Position numbers and translations under genes: made by a program. Below, one piece after another: positions 27,530-36,823 of a DNA stretch of 64,000 nt. Source of the DNA: Spirochaetales bacterium (lineage in GTDB: Bacteria > Spirochaetota > Leptospiria > Leptospirales > Leptonemataceae); assembly GCA_015075425.1 (NCBI GenBank), contig JABTUL010000001.1:62001-126000 (forward strand), read 5' to 3'. The first letter of the stretch is position 1. The number at the start of each line of letters is the position of its first letter. The notes below the pieces were generated by a model. It did not search any database, was not told where the DNA came from, and saw nothing but the letters and a program-made list of their open reading frames with translations.

Positions 27530-27784
27530 ATGATCCTTTTGAGGAATGATACCGGTCGGTCCCGCGGTAAATACTTATGCTATGAATACGGTCAGGATTT
27601 GTTTGGTTATTACTATCTGGATGTGATTCGCGGCAAAAAGCACCGCAGCAAAACGGAAAAGCGGGAGCTGTACCACAGGCCCCAGGATTTGATTTGCGCG
27701 CTGGATGTCCACCTGGAACGGCAAGAACAAAGAGACTATCTTACTTTTGTTCCCGACAAACAATCCGACAATCGTTCTCAATGA
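27530..27784 (+). CDS. Small WGR-like protein
   Basis: 84 aa. The pattern GKYLCYEYGQDLFGYYYL, then IRGKKHRSKTEKRELY and a downstream helix, resembles the WGR fold, a nucleic-acid-binding module seen in PARP and bacterial proteins. The WGR triad itself is replaced by VIRGK. Basic, and probably cytoplasmic. Its last 44 nt overlap a minus-strand small lipoprotein frame, so one of the two may be spurious. Confidence 0.6.
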   Translation: MILLRNDTGRSRGKYLCYEYGQDLFGYYYLDVIRGKKHRSKTEKRELYHRPQDLICALDVHLERQEQRDYLTFVPDKQSDNRSQ

Positions 27785-27932
27785 CTTCGGCAGCAACAGC
27801 GCGCATCATATTACTTTGCATACAGCGCTGGTAGCACTCGTCTCCGGAGCTTTCCATTTTCACTTCAGACTGACGTTGCGTGCAATGCCCGAGGGCACTA
27901 ATCAAGATGAGAAAACAAAGGGTTTGTCGCAT
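27741..27932 (-). CDS. Small cysteine-rich lipoprotein with two CX3C motifs
   Basis: 63 aa. Signal peptide MRQTLCFLILISALGHC with lipobox LGHC (Cys17), then ~46 residues containing CYQRC and CRIVC, two CX3C motifs about 17 residues apart, suggesting a disulfide-linked helical hairpin in the periplasm. ATG at 27932 lies 35 nt inside the xseA 3' end, with GGAAG upstream, so it is probably the last gene of that operon. Function unknown. Confidence 0.65.
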   Translation of the reverse strand: MRQTLCFLILISALGHCTQRQSEVKMESSGDECYQRCMQSNMMRAVAAEVIENDCRIVCREQK

Positions 27933-29196
27933 GGCTTTTCACTTCCACCTCCAGACCACCATGGCCAAACAGGATGTCCAGCGATTCTCCCTCTTTCACC
28001 CTATCCGCAGTCCGCACAACGTCACCATTTGCCTGGCGCACAATGGCATAGCCCCGATTTAAGGTGGCCCGGGGGCTGTAGTTCTGCAATCGTTCTCTTT
28101 CGATGTCGAGCCGGGCCCGGCCTTTCTGTAACAGTCGCTCAAAGGCCAGCCCGGGGTGCGGCGCTTTCAACAAATCGTGCCGGGCACGCATAAACCGATC
28201 TCTTGAAGCCCGTCGCAGATCGCGGCCCGCGAAGTCCAGTCGCTGTCCAGCCGCTTCGAGCATAGCGGCCGGACTTTCAAAAATCCTTGATTTTGCCGCG
28301 CGTTGCAGGCGCTCGCTGTAGTTTGTGAAGAGACGCTCCAGAGCACTGCGCGAGCGCCACTGGTATTCGAGCAGGCGTTCCAGAAACATCTCTTCCTCAG
28401 GGATGGCCATTTGTGCGGCCGCGGTGGGTGTCGGCGCGGCAACATCGGCGGCCAGATCCGTGAGGGGATTGTCGATCTGGTGGCCCACAGCGGAAATGAT
28501 GGGAATGGAACAGCTGGCCACTGCCCGCACCACACTTTCCGCACTGAAGGGCAGGAGATCTTCAAATGAGCCGCCACCCCGGCCGCAGATGATCACATCC
28601 ACAGCATGAACGGGGTCCTGGATGAGTCGCAGGGCTTCGACAATGGATGGCGGCGCTTCTTTCCCCTGCACCAGACAGGGAGCAAGCAGGATATTGAGGC
28701 CCGGAAAACGTTTCAAAGCGACTTTGCGAATGTCCTGAAACGCTGCACCGCCCGCTGCTGTAACCACGCCGAGTGTCAGGGGCATGGCGGGCAGGGGCTT
28801 CTTATTTTCCGGCCGGAACAGACCCTCGGAATAGAGTTTCTTCTTTAAAATTTCAATCTGGAGCCGCAAGTCTCCTTCGCCGGCCAATTTGATTGCCCGG
28901 ACGTTAAACTGGTAGCTGCTGCGAGCCGGATAGATGCTGACGCTCCCCAGCGCATGAACCAGCAACCCTTCCTGCAATTTGATCTGACGGAAGCCCATAT
29001 TCTGGCTGCGAAAAAAGGTACAGTTAAGGGAGGTATCTTTGTCTCTCAGAGAAAAATAGATATGACCGGATCCATGGTAGATCAGGTTTTCGATTTCACC
29101 TTCAATCCAGATGTTGCGCAGGAGTTTGCTCTGTTCGAGCGTGTCTTTGATGATCTGGCTGAGTCGCTGGATGGAGAAGGGATTTTTTTCGTTCAT
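27898..29196 (-). CDS. xseA: Exodeoxyribonuclease VII large subunit
   Basis: 432 aa, standard length. N-terminal OB fold (IWIEGEIENLIYHGSGHIYF), then the catalytic domain with GVVTAAGGAAFQDI, DVIICGRGGGSFEDL and ISAVGHQIDNPLTDLAADVAAPTPTAAA. Central coiled coil and C-terminal RGYAIVR motif. ExoVII, with a small subunit, degrades single-stranded DNA in repair. No xseB is seen next to it. Its start lies 95 nt inside the upstream permease gene. Confidence 0.96.
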   Translation of the reverse strand: MNEKNPFSIQRLSQIIKDTLEQSKLLRNIWIEGEIENLIYHGSGHIYFSLRDKDTSLNCTFFRSQNMGFRQIKLQEGLLVHALGSVSIYPARSSYQFNVRAIKLAGEGDLRLQIEILKKKLYSEGLFRPENKKPLPAMPLTLGVVTAAGGAAFQDIRKVALKRFPGLNILLAPCLVQGKEAPPSIVEALRLIQDPVHAVDVIICGRGGGSFEDLLPFSAESVVRAVASCSIPIISAVGHQIDNPLTDLAADVAAPTPTAAAQMAIPEEEMFLERLLEYQWRSRSALERLFTNYSERLQRAAKSRIFESPAAMLEAAGQRLDFAGRDLRRASRDRFMRARHDLLKAPHPGLAFERLLQKGRARLDIERERLQNYSPRATLNRGYAIVRQANGDVVRTADRVKEGESLDILFGHGGLEVEVKSHATNPLFSHLD

Positions 29197-30298
29197 TGAT
29201 CAGAGTGCTCCATAGGCTGACAAAGAGTGTGACCATGAGGGGGCCAATGATCAGACCGCCCATTCCGAATTCTTTAAGACCGCCCAGAATGGCCAGAAAC
29301 AGGAACAGGGGATGAATGCCCAGCTTGCGATCCAGAATTCTGGGTTTGAGTACATTTTCGAGAAGCAAATAGGCGATCAGACAAAAAGATCCCAGCAAAA
29401 AGGCCGTCCAGTAGGCATTCTGAAAAAAGCCCAGGTAGAGGCAAGCGGGCAGCCAGACAAGAGCCGTTCCCACAACCGGAATCAAAGAGAGGATGGTAGC
29501 AATGAAAGCATAAGCCAGGGGATTGGGAATTCCTGCGATCACGAAAGCGATTCCCAGGGCCGCCCCCTGGAGCAGGGAAATGAGCAGGTTGCCTTTAAGC
29601 ACTGCTACCAGAATCATCTTGCTGCGCTGGGCAAAATCCTGGACATAGTGTTCCGGGAGTGGCAGCATCCGGCGAATGTAGAGCTGGAAGTATTCCGCAT
29701 CTTTGAACAAGAAGAAAAGCAAAAGCACGGTAAAGAAGAGATTGCCCGCTGCAAGCAGGGCAAAGCTGATCCCACCCATGAGCAATGAAGTTGCCCCTCC
29801 CAGCCAGTTGCTGAGCTGATCGATGTCCATGTAGTTAATGTATTCGGAATATATAAACTCCAGTAAGCGATAGTAGTCGACCCAGAAGGTCGGATCGCGG
29901 GTGAGCAATTGAATAAGCGCGGGGAAATTTTGTATGGTCTGGAAGAGTCTTTCGCCCACGATTGCCTGACGGGTGGTTTCATACAGACTGAGCAGTTCCA
30001 TGATCAATTGCTGCGCCATGAAGCCCAGTGGTGCAAGAACCAGGCCCACGGACAGCAGTGTGGAAAGCGCAGCGGCCGCCGTCCTTCGACCCTTCAGGCG
30101 CAGCAGTATCCGGCGGTTCACGCCGCCAAAGGAGGTGTAAAGTACTACGGAAAGAAAGGCGGACCACAGAAAAGAGCGGTAGATCAGGAAAACGAAGACC
30201 GCGCAGGCAAGGAGAATGATTCCGGCCACAATGCGATATGGTTCCATTCTAAAACCAGACAGGGGCGGATCAGGCTGCCGGCTGCCCGTTACATCCAT
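29102..30298 (-). CDS. AI-2E/PerM-family membrane transporter
   Basis: 398 aa. About eight membrane segments arranged as in PF01594: two or three at the N-terminus, a soluble middle region (~residues 90-180), then the conserved block from LLISLLQGAALGIAF to PNPLAYAFIATILSLIPVVG and GPLMVTLFVSLW. Members export small molecules or act as antiporters; substrate unknown. ATG at 30298 overlaps the upstream lipoprotein stop by 1 nt. The basic C-terminal tail overlaps xseA by 95 nt. Confidence 0.9.
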   Translation of the reverse strand: MDVTGSRQPDPPLSGFRMEPYRIVAGIILLACAVFVFLIYRSFLWSAFLSVVLYTSFGGVNRRILLRLKGRRTAAAALSTLLSVGLVLAPLGFMAQQLIMELLSLYETTRQAIVGERLFQTIQNFPALIQLLTRDPTFWVDYYRLLEFIYSEYINYMDIDQLSNWLGGATSLLMGGISFALLAAGNLFFTVLLLFFLFKDAEYFQLYIRRMLPLPEHYVQDFAQRSKMILVAVLKGNLLISLLQGAALGIAFVIAGIPNPLAYAFIATILSLIPVVGTALVWLPACLYLGFFQNAYWTAFLLGSFCLIAYLLLENVLKPRILDRKLGIHPLFLFLAILGGLKEFGMGGLIIGPLMVTLFVSLWSTLINERKKSLLHPATQPDHQRHARTEQTPAQHLD

Positions 30299-30714
30299 CA
30301 GTTGTCAGCGCTGGAGCGAGTATAGATCTTAATCGTGCGGGATTCTCCGTCGCGTACCAGCACCGTGATCAGCTTGCGGTAATCGGATTCGGCCATGAGC
30401 AGGCTTTCTCCAGGGCGATCCATGCTCTGGATAATATTCCAGCGCTCCTTTTTGAAAGCAGCCATGAAAAAGGCGATCAATTCCTCGCGGGATTTCTCTG
30501 AGGCGAAGATGGTTGCCGATTCCGGGAAAGCCAGGAAGGATCCGGAGTTGTAACTTCCATTGATGAGCACCCGGGCCCCGGAGGGGATCAGGTAAGAGGG
30601 CAGATCCTGGGCCGCTTCGCGATCCAGGGTAATCTCTGAGGTTTCCAGCGCCGGCTCATTCCAGCAGCCAGACAGCAAAAAAAGAAGCAAAGGCAAAATG
30701 AGAAAGCGTTTCAC
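30298..30714 (-). CDS. Putative lipoprotein, 138 aa
   Basis: Signal peptide MKRFLILPLLLFLLSGC with textbook lipobox LSGC (Cys17). The mature part is an ~120-residue domain with alternating beta and helix and no recognised family; it contains a VLINGSYNSGSF segment. Coupled at both ends: ATGA overlap with the XPB-N-like gene upstream and TGATG with the permease downstream. Confidence 0.85.
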   Translation of the reverse strand: MKRFLILPLLLFLLSGCWNEPALETSEITLDREAAQDLPSYLIPSGARVLINGSYNSGSFLAFPESATIFASEKSREELIAFFMAAFKKERWNIIQSMDRPGESLLMAESDYRKLITVLVRDGESRTIKIYTRSSADN

Positions 30715-32708
30715 CGGATCAACCGTACTATCAAGTTCAACTTTTCAGCATAGGTAATGAGTTCCGGTATTTTCGTATTCTCAATCAATATCGTGGTCGG
30801 GCCGATCTTTTCCAGAAGAATCTTCTTACCATTGATCTGACCGAGCAGCAGTTCCATATGATTTGTATCCTGGGTCTGGACCACCACGCATTCATCGGTA
30901 ATGGTAACCAGGGGCAGGGCCCGCGACCAGTCTTCGATGGAAAAGAGCAGATTCTGGCTTAATTCATTGCGTGAAACATGATTCAAGAATTTTACAAACT
31001 CGTTGACATCATTCTTTAATAACAGGCCTTCCTGGAAGCTCTCCCTGGTGATCTGAAAGGTATAGATGTTGTCAAAACTTTTAAATTCACAGAAAGCTTT
31101 GAGCAGGAAGCGGCCACGCAGGCTTACTTTTTCCGGTATGGCAATGAGGCTCAGGTCAGGGTTGATGATGATGCCGCCTTTTTCATCATGCGTGTGCAAT
31201 GCTTCATGGCTCAAGTAATGGCGGCCCAGCTCTGAAAGCTGAATTTCACGATCTGGATAGTCAACAGCAATAAGTCCCAGCAGTTGTAGATAAAAAAGGG
31301 CGCTGGTCAACTCGCGACGCAGATCACCCAGTTCGACCTGGTAGTTCTTGATCCTGAAATACTTTGAAAGCACCAGCTTGCTGCGAACGATGCTGGCCAT
31401 GATAACAAAATAATAGACCTTTTCGCGATGTTTGATGTAAGCAACGCATTCGTCAAACACGGGTTTGCTAAAAAAGGGAACATACAATGGCTCAAAGACA
31501 TCTTCGTTGGTGCTGCGGCGATTGCGGGCCTCACCAATTTCTTTGATAATTGTATCCAGCAGCAGGAAAGGATCGGCGCGCAAAATTTTATCGAATTCAT
31601 TGCGCAGGACAATATCATCATGTTTGATCCGAACAATGTCCAGAAGTCGCATTACCGGTAAGAGTAATTCGATTTGATAGATTTCACTTTTTTCCAGAAA
31701 CAGAGCAATATCAGGCCGCAGCAACCGATTCTCCGTTTCTTTTAGGTCTACCTGTTTGAGTTTGCCCGATTTGGCCAGGTTGAGACCTTTACGACTGATG
31801 TAGCTGATGAGTTTTTTCAGGTTGAGGATAAAATCCATTTCATTGGAAAGGATCTTCTCCTGGCGTTTGCGCGTCCCTTTTTTGCCTGAAGGAGCGATAG
31901 GCTGGTGCTGCAGGTGTGTAAACACCTCCGTGGGCATGGAAAGGATGCGAATAAAACGCTCATCGATATAATACACATCCAGCAGCAGTCCAAGCTGGTT
32001 CATTTTCCGTACAAGATCTTCCCAGCGAGATCGCCGCTGCGCGGCGATCTCCCGCGCTCTGTTGATTTCCAGAATACCGCCCTGAAGGAAGCATTCAGAA
32101 AGAAGAGATTTCTCCGATTCATTCAGGCCAGAGATCAAACTCTGCAAATGGCTGCTTTCCAGTGCCTTCTGGAAATCCCGGGCTACCGGTTTGACCTTTT
32201 TCTTGAGCCCCATCACTTTGAGCCAGGGATCCGGCAGGACTTCCAGTTGCTGTAGATGGCGGGCAAGGCTGAGACGAAATTTATCTCCCTTCTCATTGCC
32301 TTCCATGCGGACCAGCGAGCCGCTCTCTGGATAGTGGTAGTATTTATCCAGATTGTTGGTCAGGCGTTCGCGATTTTTCCGTTGATAAACCAGGAAGTAA
32401 CGTTTGAGAACTCCCAGCTCCATCTCTGCATTCACCGGGGGCATGCCGATTTTGCGGGCAATTTCTCCGAGAGTCAGAATGGATTTCTTGCTTTTCAGAA
32501 TGGAGGTATAGATTACGACCTGCGTGGGGCTGAGTTTCTCAAGGATGCCTTTGATCTGGAACTCATCTTGCATGCAGGCGATGAGATTTTTGAGAATGGC
32601 TTTTTTATCGGCTCCCGGCTTTTGTAGATTCCAGACGTTGGCCACGCGTTTGAGTGCGGCCAGGTCCAGTTTGTCTAATTCCAGCTGAAGGACATTCTCT
32701 TCGGACAT
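30711..32708 (-). CDS. Helicase-associated XPB/Ssl2 N-terminal-like domain protein (no helicase core)
   Basis: About 665 aa. I see no Walker motif or helicase core. The C-terminal ~180 residues (INPDLSLIAIPE, then a helical block, then ALPLVTITDECVVVQ and KIGPTTILI) resemble the XPB/Ssl2 N-terminal domain found in bacterial helicase-associated proteins (PF13625). The N-terminal part is helical, winged-helix-like. ATG at 32708 preferred over GTG 32744, which would overlap the lepB frame. A DNA-binding or repair role is an inference. Confidence 0.7.
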   Translation of the reverse strand: MSEENVLQLELDKLDLAALKRVANVWNLQKPGADKKAILKNLIACMQDEFQIKGILEKLSPTQVVIYTSILKSKKSILTLGEIARKIGMPPVNAEMELGVLKRYFLVYQRKNRERLTNNLDKYYHYPESGSLVRMEGNEKGDKFRLSLARHLQQLEVLPDPWLKVMGLKKKVKPVARDFQKALESSHLQSLISGLNESEKSLLSECFLQGGILEINRAREIAAQRRSRWEDLVRKMNQLGLLLDVYYIDERFIRILSMPTEVFTHLQHQPIAPSGKKGTRKRQEKILSNEMDFILNLKKLISYISRKGLNLAKSGKLKQVDLKETENRLLRPDIALFLEKSEIYQIELLLPVMRLLDIVRIKHDDIVLRNEFDKILRADPFLLLDTIIKEIGEARNRRSTNEDVFEPLYVPFFSKPVFDECVAYIKHREKVYYFVIMASIVRSKLVLSKYFRIKNYQVELGDLRRELTSALFYLQLLGLIAVDYPDREIQLSELGRHYLSHEALHTHDEKGGIIINPDLSLIAIPEKVSLRGRFLLKAFCEFKSFDNIYTFQITRESFQEGLLLKNDVNEFVKFLNHVSRNELSQNLLFSIEDWSRALPLVTITDECVVVQTQDTNHMELLLGQINGKKILLEKIGPTTILIENTKIPELITYAEKLNLIVRLIR

Positions 32709-32770
32709 GAGGAAAGCAGGGACCAGGATTGAATATCGGGGCACACTGTAAAACGATTTTCAGGTTTCTA

Positions 32771-33499
32771 ATGCTTTTACTTTTGTGGGGAAGCTGTTCC
32801 CTGCTGGCAGCACGCCTGGAAACCTTGTCATGGCTCGTTTTTCCCGGTAGTGCCCTGCTTTTCAGTGTCTATTTTTACCTGAAACCGGGTCGGACCTTTG
32901 TTCGCTTGATAGGACTTGCCCTGCTTTGCTTGGTCCTGATCGGTCGCTCCTCCTGCCGGGAGCGACTGGTGATTGCGGGTCGCAGTATGGAGCCGCTTTT
33001 CCCGGATGGGGGCAGTCACTGGCTGGATAAAACCAGGCCCTGTCTGCGCTTGCCTGATTGGACCGATTTGCTGGGCCGGCGTCGATCCGGGGCTTTGCTG
33101 CGCTGCAGTCCGCTCGAGCGCGGGGCCGTGGTGGCCTTTGAGTATCCTTCTCTGACCGGTTCCTTTGATTATGCTGTAAAACGTATTATTGCCGGCCCTG
33201 GAGATTCGTATGAACTATTTCCGGGCGGTGTTGCCGTGGCCGGTGAACTGCTCAAGGAACCTTATGCAAGCTCTATCAGCGGCCAGCCTTACTTTCCGCC
33301 TCTTTCCGCCGACATTCCGGAAAGTGTCTATGAACTGGAGGGGCTGGTGGCCTATTCCATGGCCCACGGGATTCCGGAAAAAGGAGTTGTACCGCAGCGG
33401 ACCTACCTCCTCCTGGGTGACAATCGAATGGAATCCAGAGATTCTCGCTCACTGGGCTTTATCCCTGAATTTTTTATTCGAGGTCAAATTATTCAGTAA
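32771..33499 (+). CDS. lepB: Signal peptidase I
   Basis: About 242 aa membrane serine protease that cleaves Sec signal peptides. Catalytic Ser in AGRSMEPLFPDG and catalytic Lys in YAVKRIIAGPGD, followed by LLLGDNRMESRDSRSLGFI. Three N-terminal hydrophobic segments occupy residues 1-60. ATG at 32771 chosen; TTG 32729 would extend into the divergent gene's start region. Five nt separate its stop from the penicillin-binding protein start. Confidence 0.93.
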   Translation: MLLLLWGSCSLLAARLETLSWLVFPGSALLFSVYFYLKPGRTFVRLIGLALLCLVLIGRSSCRERLVIAGRSMEPLFPDGGSHWLDKTRPCLRLPDWTDLLGRRRSGALLRCSPLERGAVVAFEYPSLTGSFDYAVKRIIAGPGDSYELFPGGVAVAGELLKEPYASSISGQPYFPPLSADIPESVYELEGLVAYSMAHGIPEKGVVPQRTYLLLGDNRMESRDSRSLGFIPEFFIRGQIIQ

Positions 33500-33504
33500 T
33501 ATAG

Positions 33505-35355
33505 ATGGATGCCATTGTCAGAGCAAATCGCCGTTTGCGGATGGTCCTCCTGGTCTTTACCCTGCTTTTTCTGGTGATAGGCGGGCGTATTTACTACCTG
33601 ACCTTTCTGCAACCGCCCTTTCAGGCGCCCGCGCGCGCGGAGATCATCCGCGGACCGATCATGGACCGCCGCGGCCTGGCTCTGGCCATCACGGAAGAAG
33701 CCAGCACAATCGGCATATCACCCCAGGATATTGTCGATCCAGAGTTTACTGCGGAAAAGCTATCGGCCTACCTGGATATGACTCCGGAGGACATTCTTCA
33801 GAGATTCTATATTAACAAAAATAGGAAATACTTTTTACTCAGAAGACAGCTGGATAATGTAACCGCTGACAGGATTGTTGATTTGAATCTGCCTGGAGTT
33901 CGCCGCGAAGCAGAGTACCGGCGGGTCTATCCAGCAGAAAGTCTGGCCAGTAACCTTCTGGGATTTGTTGGCCGGGATCAGTCCAATGCTCTGGATGGTC
34001 TGGAGCGTATCTTCAATCAATCGTTGCTAACGCCGGAGCAAGCAGCTCCCGGCAAAGGACCTATCCTTGCCCTTTCGCTGGATTCCTTGATACAGTATAG
34101 ACTGGAAAAAGTGCTGGGCCGCGCGTTTGAAGAGTCCGGCAGCGAACGCGCTGTCGGCATTCTCATGCATATACCTACGGGAGAAATTCTGGCCCTGGCA
34201 AATTTTCCCAACTTTGATCCCAACACTTACTATCGTTCCAGCCCTTTCCAGCGTAACAACTGGGCCATGCGTTTCAATTATGAACCAGGTTCAACGGTTA
34301 AGGTTTTTATGGCAGCCATGTTGCTCAATGAAAATTTAGTAAAAGAAGATGAGAGATTCTTTTGTTCCGGCGAAGTTCATGCGCGACACGCAACCGTCCG
34401 GTGCAAGAGCGGCACGCGAACCATCCGGCACGGAGCCCTGACGCTGGAAGAAATAATCGAGCGTTCCTGCAATGTGGGAACCATCAAGGCCATGCAGAAG
34501 TTAAAGCCCCCGATTTTTCATCGCTATCTGGCGGAACTGGGACTGGGGCGTAAGACGGAAGTTTTGCCGGACGGTGTGGGAGAAACGGAAGGTTACCTGC
34601 CGGATATAAAAAACTGGTTGCCTTCATCCGGCCTCTACTATCCCATCGGCCAGGGTTTTTCTCTGACACCTCTGCAACTGGTGCGTGCCGGAGCTGCGAT
34701 TTCTGGCAACGGCCGTTTGCACCGCCCCATTCTGGTTCGTGAGATTCGCGAAAGCGGCGGCCGTATATTGCAGCAGGCGGAGGCACGCAGTGTTCAGCTT
34801 TCCTACCGTCCAGAAGTCCGCAAGCGAGTGGCTACCATGATGGCAAAAGTCGTGCAGAGCGGAACCGGAAAGAAAGCCTATCATAAATCCATTTCCATTA
34901 TAGGGAAGACGGGTACGGGCCAGAAATCCAGCGCTCAGGGTTATGTGGAAAAATATGTCGTTTCATTCCTTGGCTACTTCCCTGGAGATCAACCGGAGTA
35001 TGTGGGGCTCATTCTTTTTGACGAGCCTCAGAACAATCATGCCGGGGGCACGCTGGCCGCGCCGGTCTTTCGTGATTTTGTCGCGGAAATTTTACCGATC
35101 ATCCAGAAAGGCCAGGCAGTGCGCCCGATGGAAAAGCTTGCCGCTCTGCAGCCGCGCAGCCCGCGGGCCATGCGACCGGGAACGGTTCCGGATTTCCGCG
35201 GCCTTTCTGCCAGCGAAGCTCTGACGGCAAGCGTGAAAAAGGAGTTACAAATTGAACTGAAGGGCTCGGGTTTTGTTTTTAAGCAGGATCCCTCACCTGG
35301 AAGTATACTCAAATCCGGGCAAAAGATTATCCTTTACCTGGAGTATGTTGAATAG
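33505..35355 (+). CDS. Class B penicillin-binding protein with C-terminal PASTA domain
   Basis: 616 aa D,D-transpeptidase of the FtsI/PBP2 type. One N-terminal membrane anchor (residues 10-30), dimerisation domain with RGPIMDRRGLALA, transpeptidase with SxxK in PGSTVKVF (near 265), SxN in RSCNVGT and KTG in IGKTGTGQKS. The last ~60 residues (GTVPDFRGLSASEAL onward) form one PASTA domain. Synthesises septal or lateral peptidoglycan cross-links. No ftsL, ftsW or mraZ homologue is adjacent, so FtsI or PBP2 identity is open. Confidence 0.93.
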   Translation: MDAIVRANRRLRMVLLVFTLLFLVIGGRIYYLTFLQPPFQAPARAEIIRGPIMDRRGLALAITEEASTIGISPQDIVDPEFTAEKLSAYLDMTPEDILQRFYINKNRKYFLLRRQLDNVTADRIVDLNLPGVRREAEYRRVYPAESLASNLLGFVGRDQSNALDGLERIFNQSLLTPEQAAPGKGPILALSLDSLIQYRLEKVLGRAFEESGSERAVGILMHIPTGEILALANFPNFDPNTYYRSSPFQRNNWAMRFNYEPGSTVKVFMAAMLLNENLVKEDERFFCSGEVHARHATVRCKSGTRTIRHGALTLEEIIERSCNVGTIKAMQKLKPPIFHRYLAELGLGRKTEVLPDGVGETEGYLPDIKNWLPSSGLYYPIGQGFSLTPLQLVRAGAAISGNGRLHRPILVREIRESGGRILQQAEARSVQLSYRPEVRKRVATMMAKVVQSGTGKKAYHKSISIIGKTGTGQKSSAQGYVEKYVVSFLGYFPGDQPEYVGLILFDEPQNNHAGGTLAAPVFRDFVAEILPIIQKGQAVRPMEKLAALQPRSPRAMRPGTVPDFRGLSASEALTASVKKELQIELKGSGFVFKQDPSPGSILKSGQKIILYLEYVE

Positions 35356-35404
35356 GATCTGTCCAGGATGGAGCCCATTCTGAAGCATTCGGAATTCTTA
35401 CCGT

Positions 35405-36823
35405 ATGCTTTTTAACTCAGCGGCCTTTCTGGCTTTCTTTGGCCTGGTTCTTATCGTGCAGGGCAGCCGCCTTCCCTGGAGCTATCGTAAGTTTTTTTTG
35501 CTATTATCCAGTTATTTTTTTTATGCAGCCTGGAACCCGCCCTTTGTGCTTTTGCTCTGGTTTTCCACGCTTGTGGACTACTTTGTGGGGCTGGCAATCT
35601 TCAGAACGCCAGAGAGCCAGCGCAGGCGTCGGAAGGTGCTGCTTGTCCTGAGCCTCATTGCCAATCTGGGGCTGCTTGGCTATTTTAAGTACGGTTTATT
35701 TGCCATTGAGAATGGTAAGGCGCTGGCCTCCCTTCTGGGATGGAACTTTGAACCAACTCTGGTAAGCATCGTTCTGCCTGTCGGTATTTCTTTTTATACA
35801 TTTCAAACAATTTCTTATACACTTGATATTTACAATGGCCGTATTCAGAAGGCTCGAAGCTTCCTGGACTATGCCCTGTATGTGACTTTCTTCCCGCAAC
35901 TGGTGGCCGGCCCCATTGTTCGGTCGGAGGAATTTCTTCCTCAGTGTCGTGAGGAGAGCCGGGTGAGCGGCGAAACAATGGGTCTGGGTCTTTTTGTCCT
36001 CACTCTGGGGCTCTTCCAGAAGGTTGTCCTTGCGGATCTTTTCCTTGCTCCCGTTTCCGATGCAGTTTTTGGCGGACGATATTCGGCCAACGTGCTCAAT
36101 CATACGACGGGGATGCTGGCCTTTGCCGGGCAGATCCTCTTTGATTTTTCTGGGTACACCAACTGTGCCATAGGTGCTGCTCTGTGTCTGGGATTCCGCC
36201 TGCCGGTCAATTTTAACTCGCCCTATGCCGCTGTTGGTTTGAGGGATTTCTGGCGCCGCTGGCATATCACTCTGTCCAGCTGGCTGCGTGATTATCTTTA
36301 CATTCCGCTGGGCGGTAGCCGACAGGGGGCTATCCGGATGGTGGCGGCCCTTTTTATCACCATGCTCCTTGGTGGCCTCTGGCATGGTGCTTCCTGGAAT
36401 TTTGTGATCTGGGGAGCTCTTCATGGATTTTTCCTGATCGCAGAACGCTGGCTCAGGCAAAATAAAGAACCCGTCCAGAGCGTCCGGGCAAAAAAATGGA
36501 CTGCTTTTTTTACTTTTCTAATCGTATCTTTTGCCTGGATCTTTTTCCGTAGCAGCGATCTGCCGGCTGCCATGCGTTTTCTGGGAGGATTGATCGAGCT
36601 GAACCTCGAAGGCACCAATCTCAAAGGTTACGAAGTACTCGGTATTTTTCTATTCACCTGGTTCATGCTCCGCTGGCAATGGAAGTGGCGTGATAAAGAT
36701 TTACAGAGTGCTCTGGCTGAGTGGGGTCCCGCCCGACGCATCCTGATCTGGCTTTTTATTATTCTTTTTCTGATTTTGATTCGCGGAGGCGAGGGCAATG
36801 CATTTATCTACTTCCAGTTCTGA
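35405..36823 (+). CDS. MBOAT-family O-acyltransferase (AlgI/DltB-like)
   Basis: 472 aa, about 11 membrane segments. MBOAT hallmarks: LPVGISFYTFQTISYTLDIY, WRRWHITLSSWLRDYLYIPLGG and the catalytic His in GGLWHGASWNFVIWGALHG near residue 325. Such proteins pass acyl groups across the membrane for O-acylation of polysaccharides or teichoic-type polymers. The following gene, overlapping by 26 nt, encodes the expected periplasmic partner. Confidence 0.94.
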   Translation: MLFNSAAFLAFFGLVLIVQGSRLPWSYRKFFLLLSSYFFYAAWNPPFVLLLWFSTLVDYFVGLAIFRTPESQRRRRKVLLVLSLIANLGLLGYFKYGLFAIENGKALASLLGWNFEPTLVSIVLPVGISFYTFQTISYTLDIYNGRIQKARSFLDYALYVTFFPQLVAGPIVRSEEFLPQCREESRVSGETMGLGLFVLTLGLFQKVVLADLFLAPVSDAVFGGRYSANVLNHTTGMLAFAGQILFDFSGYTNCAIGAALCLGFRLPVNFNSPYAAVGLRDFWRRWHITLSSWLRDYLYIPLGGSRQGAIRMVAALFITMLLGGLWHGASWNFVIWGALHGFFLIAERWLRQNKEPVQSVRAKKWTAFFTFLIVSFAWIFFRSSDLPAAMRFLGGLIELNLEGTNLKGYEVLGIFLFTWFMLRWQWKWRDKDLQSALAEWGPARRILIWLFIILFLILIRGGEGNAFIYFQF

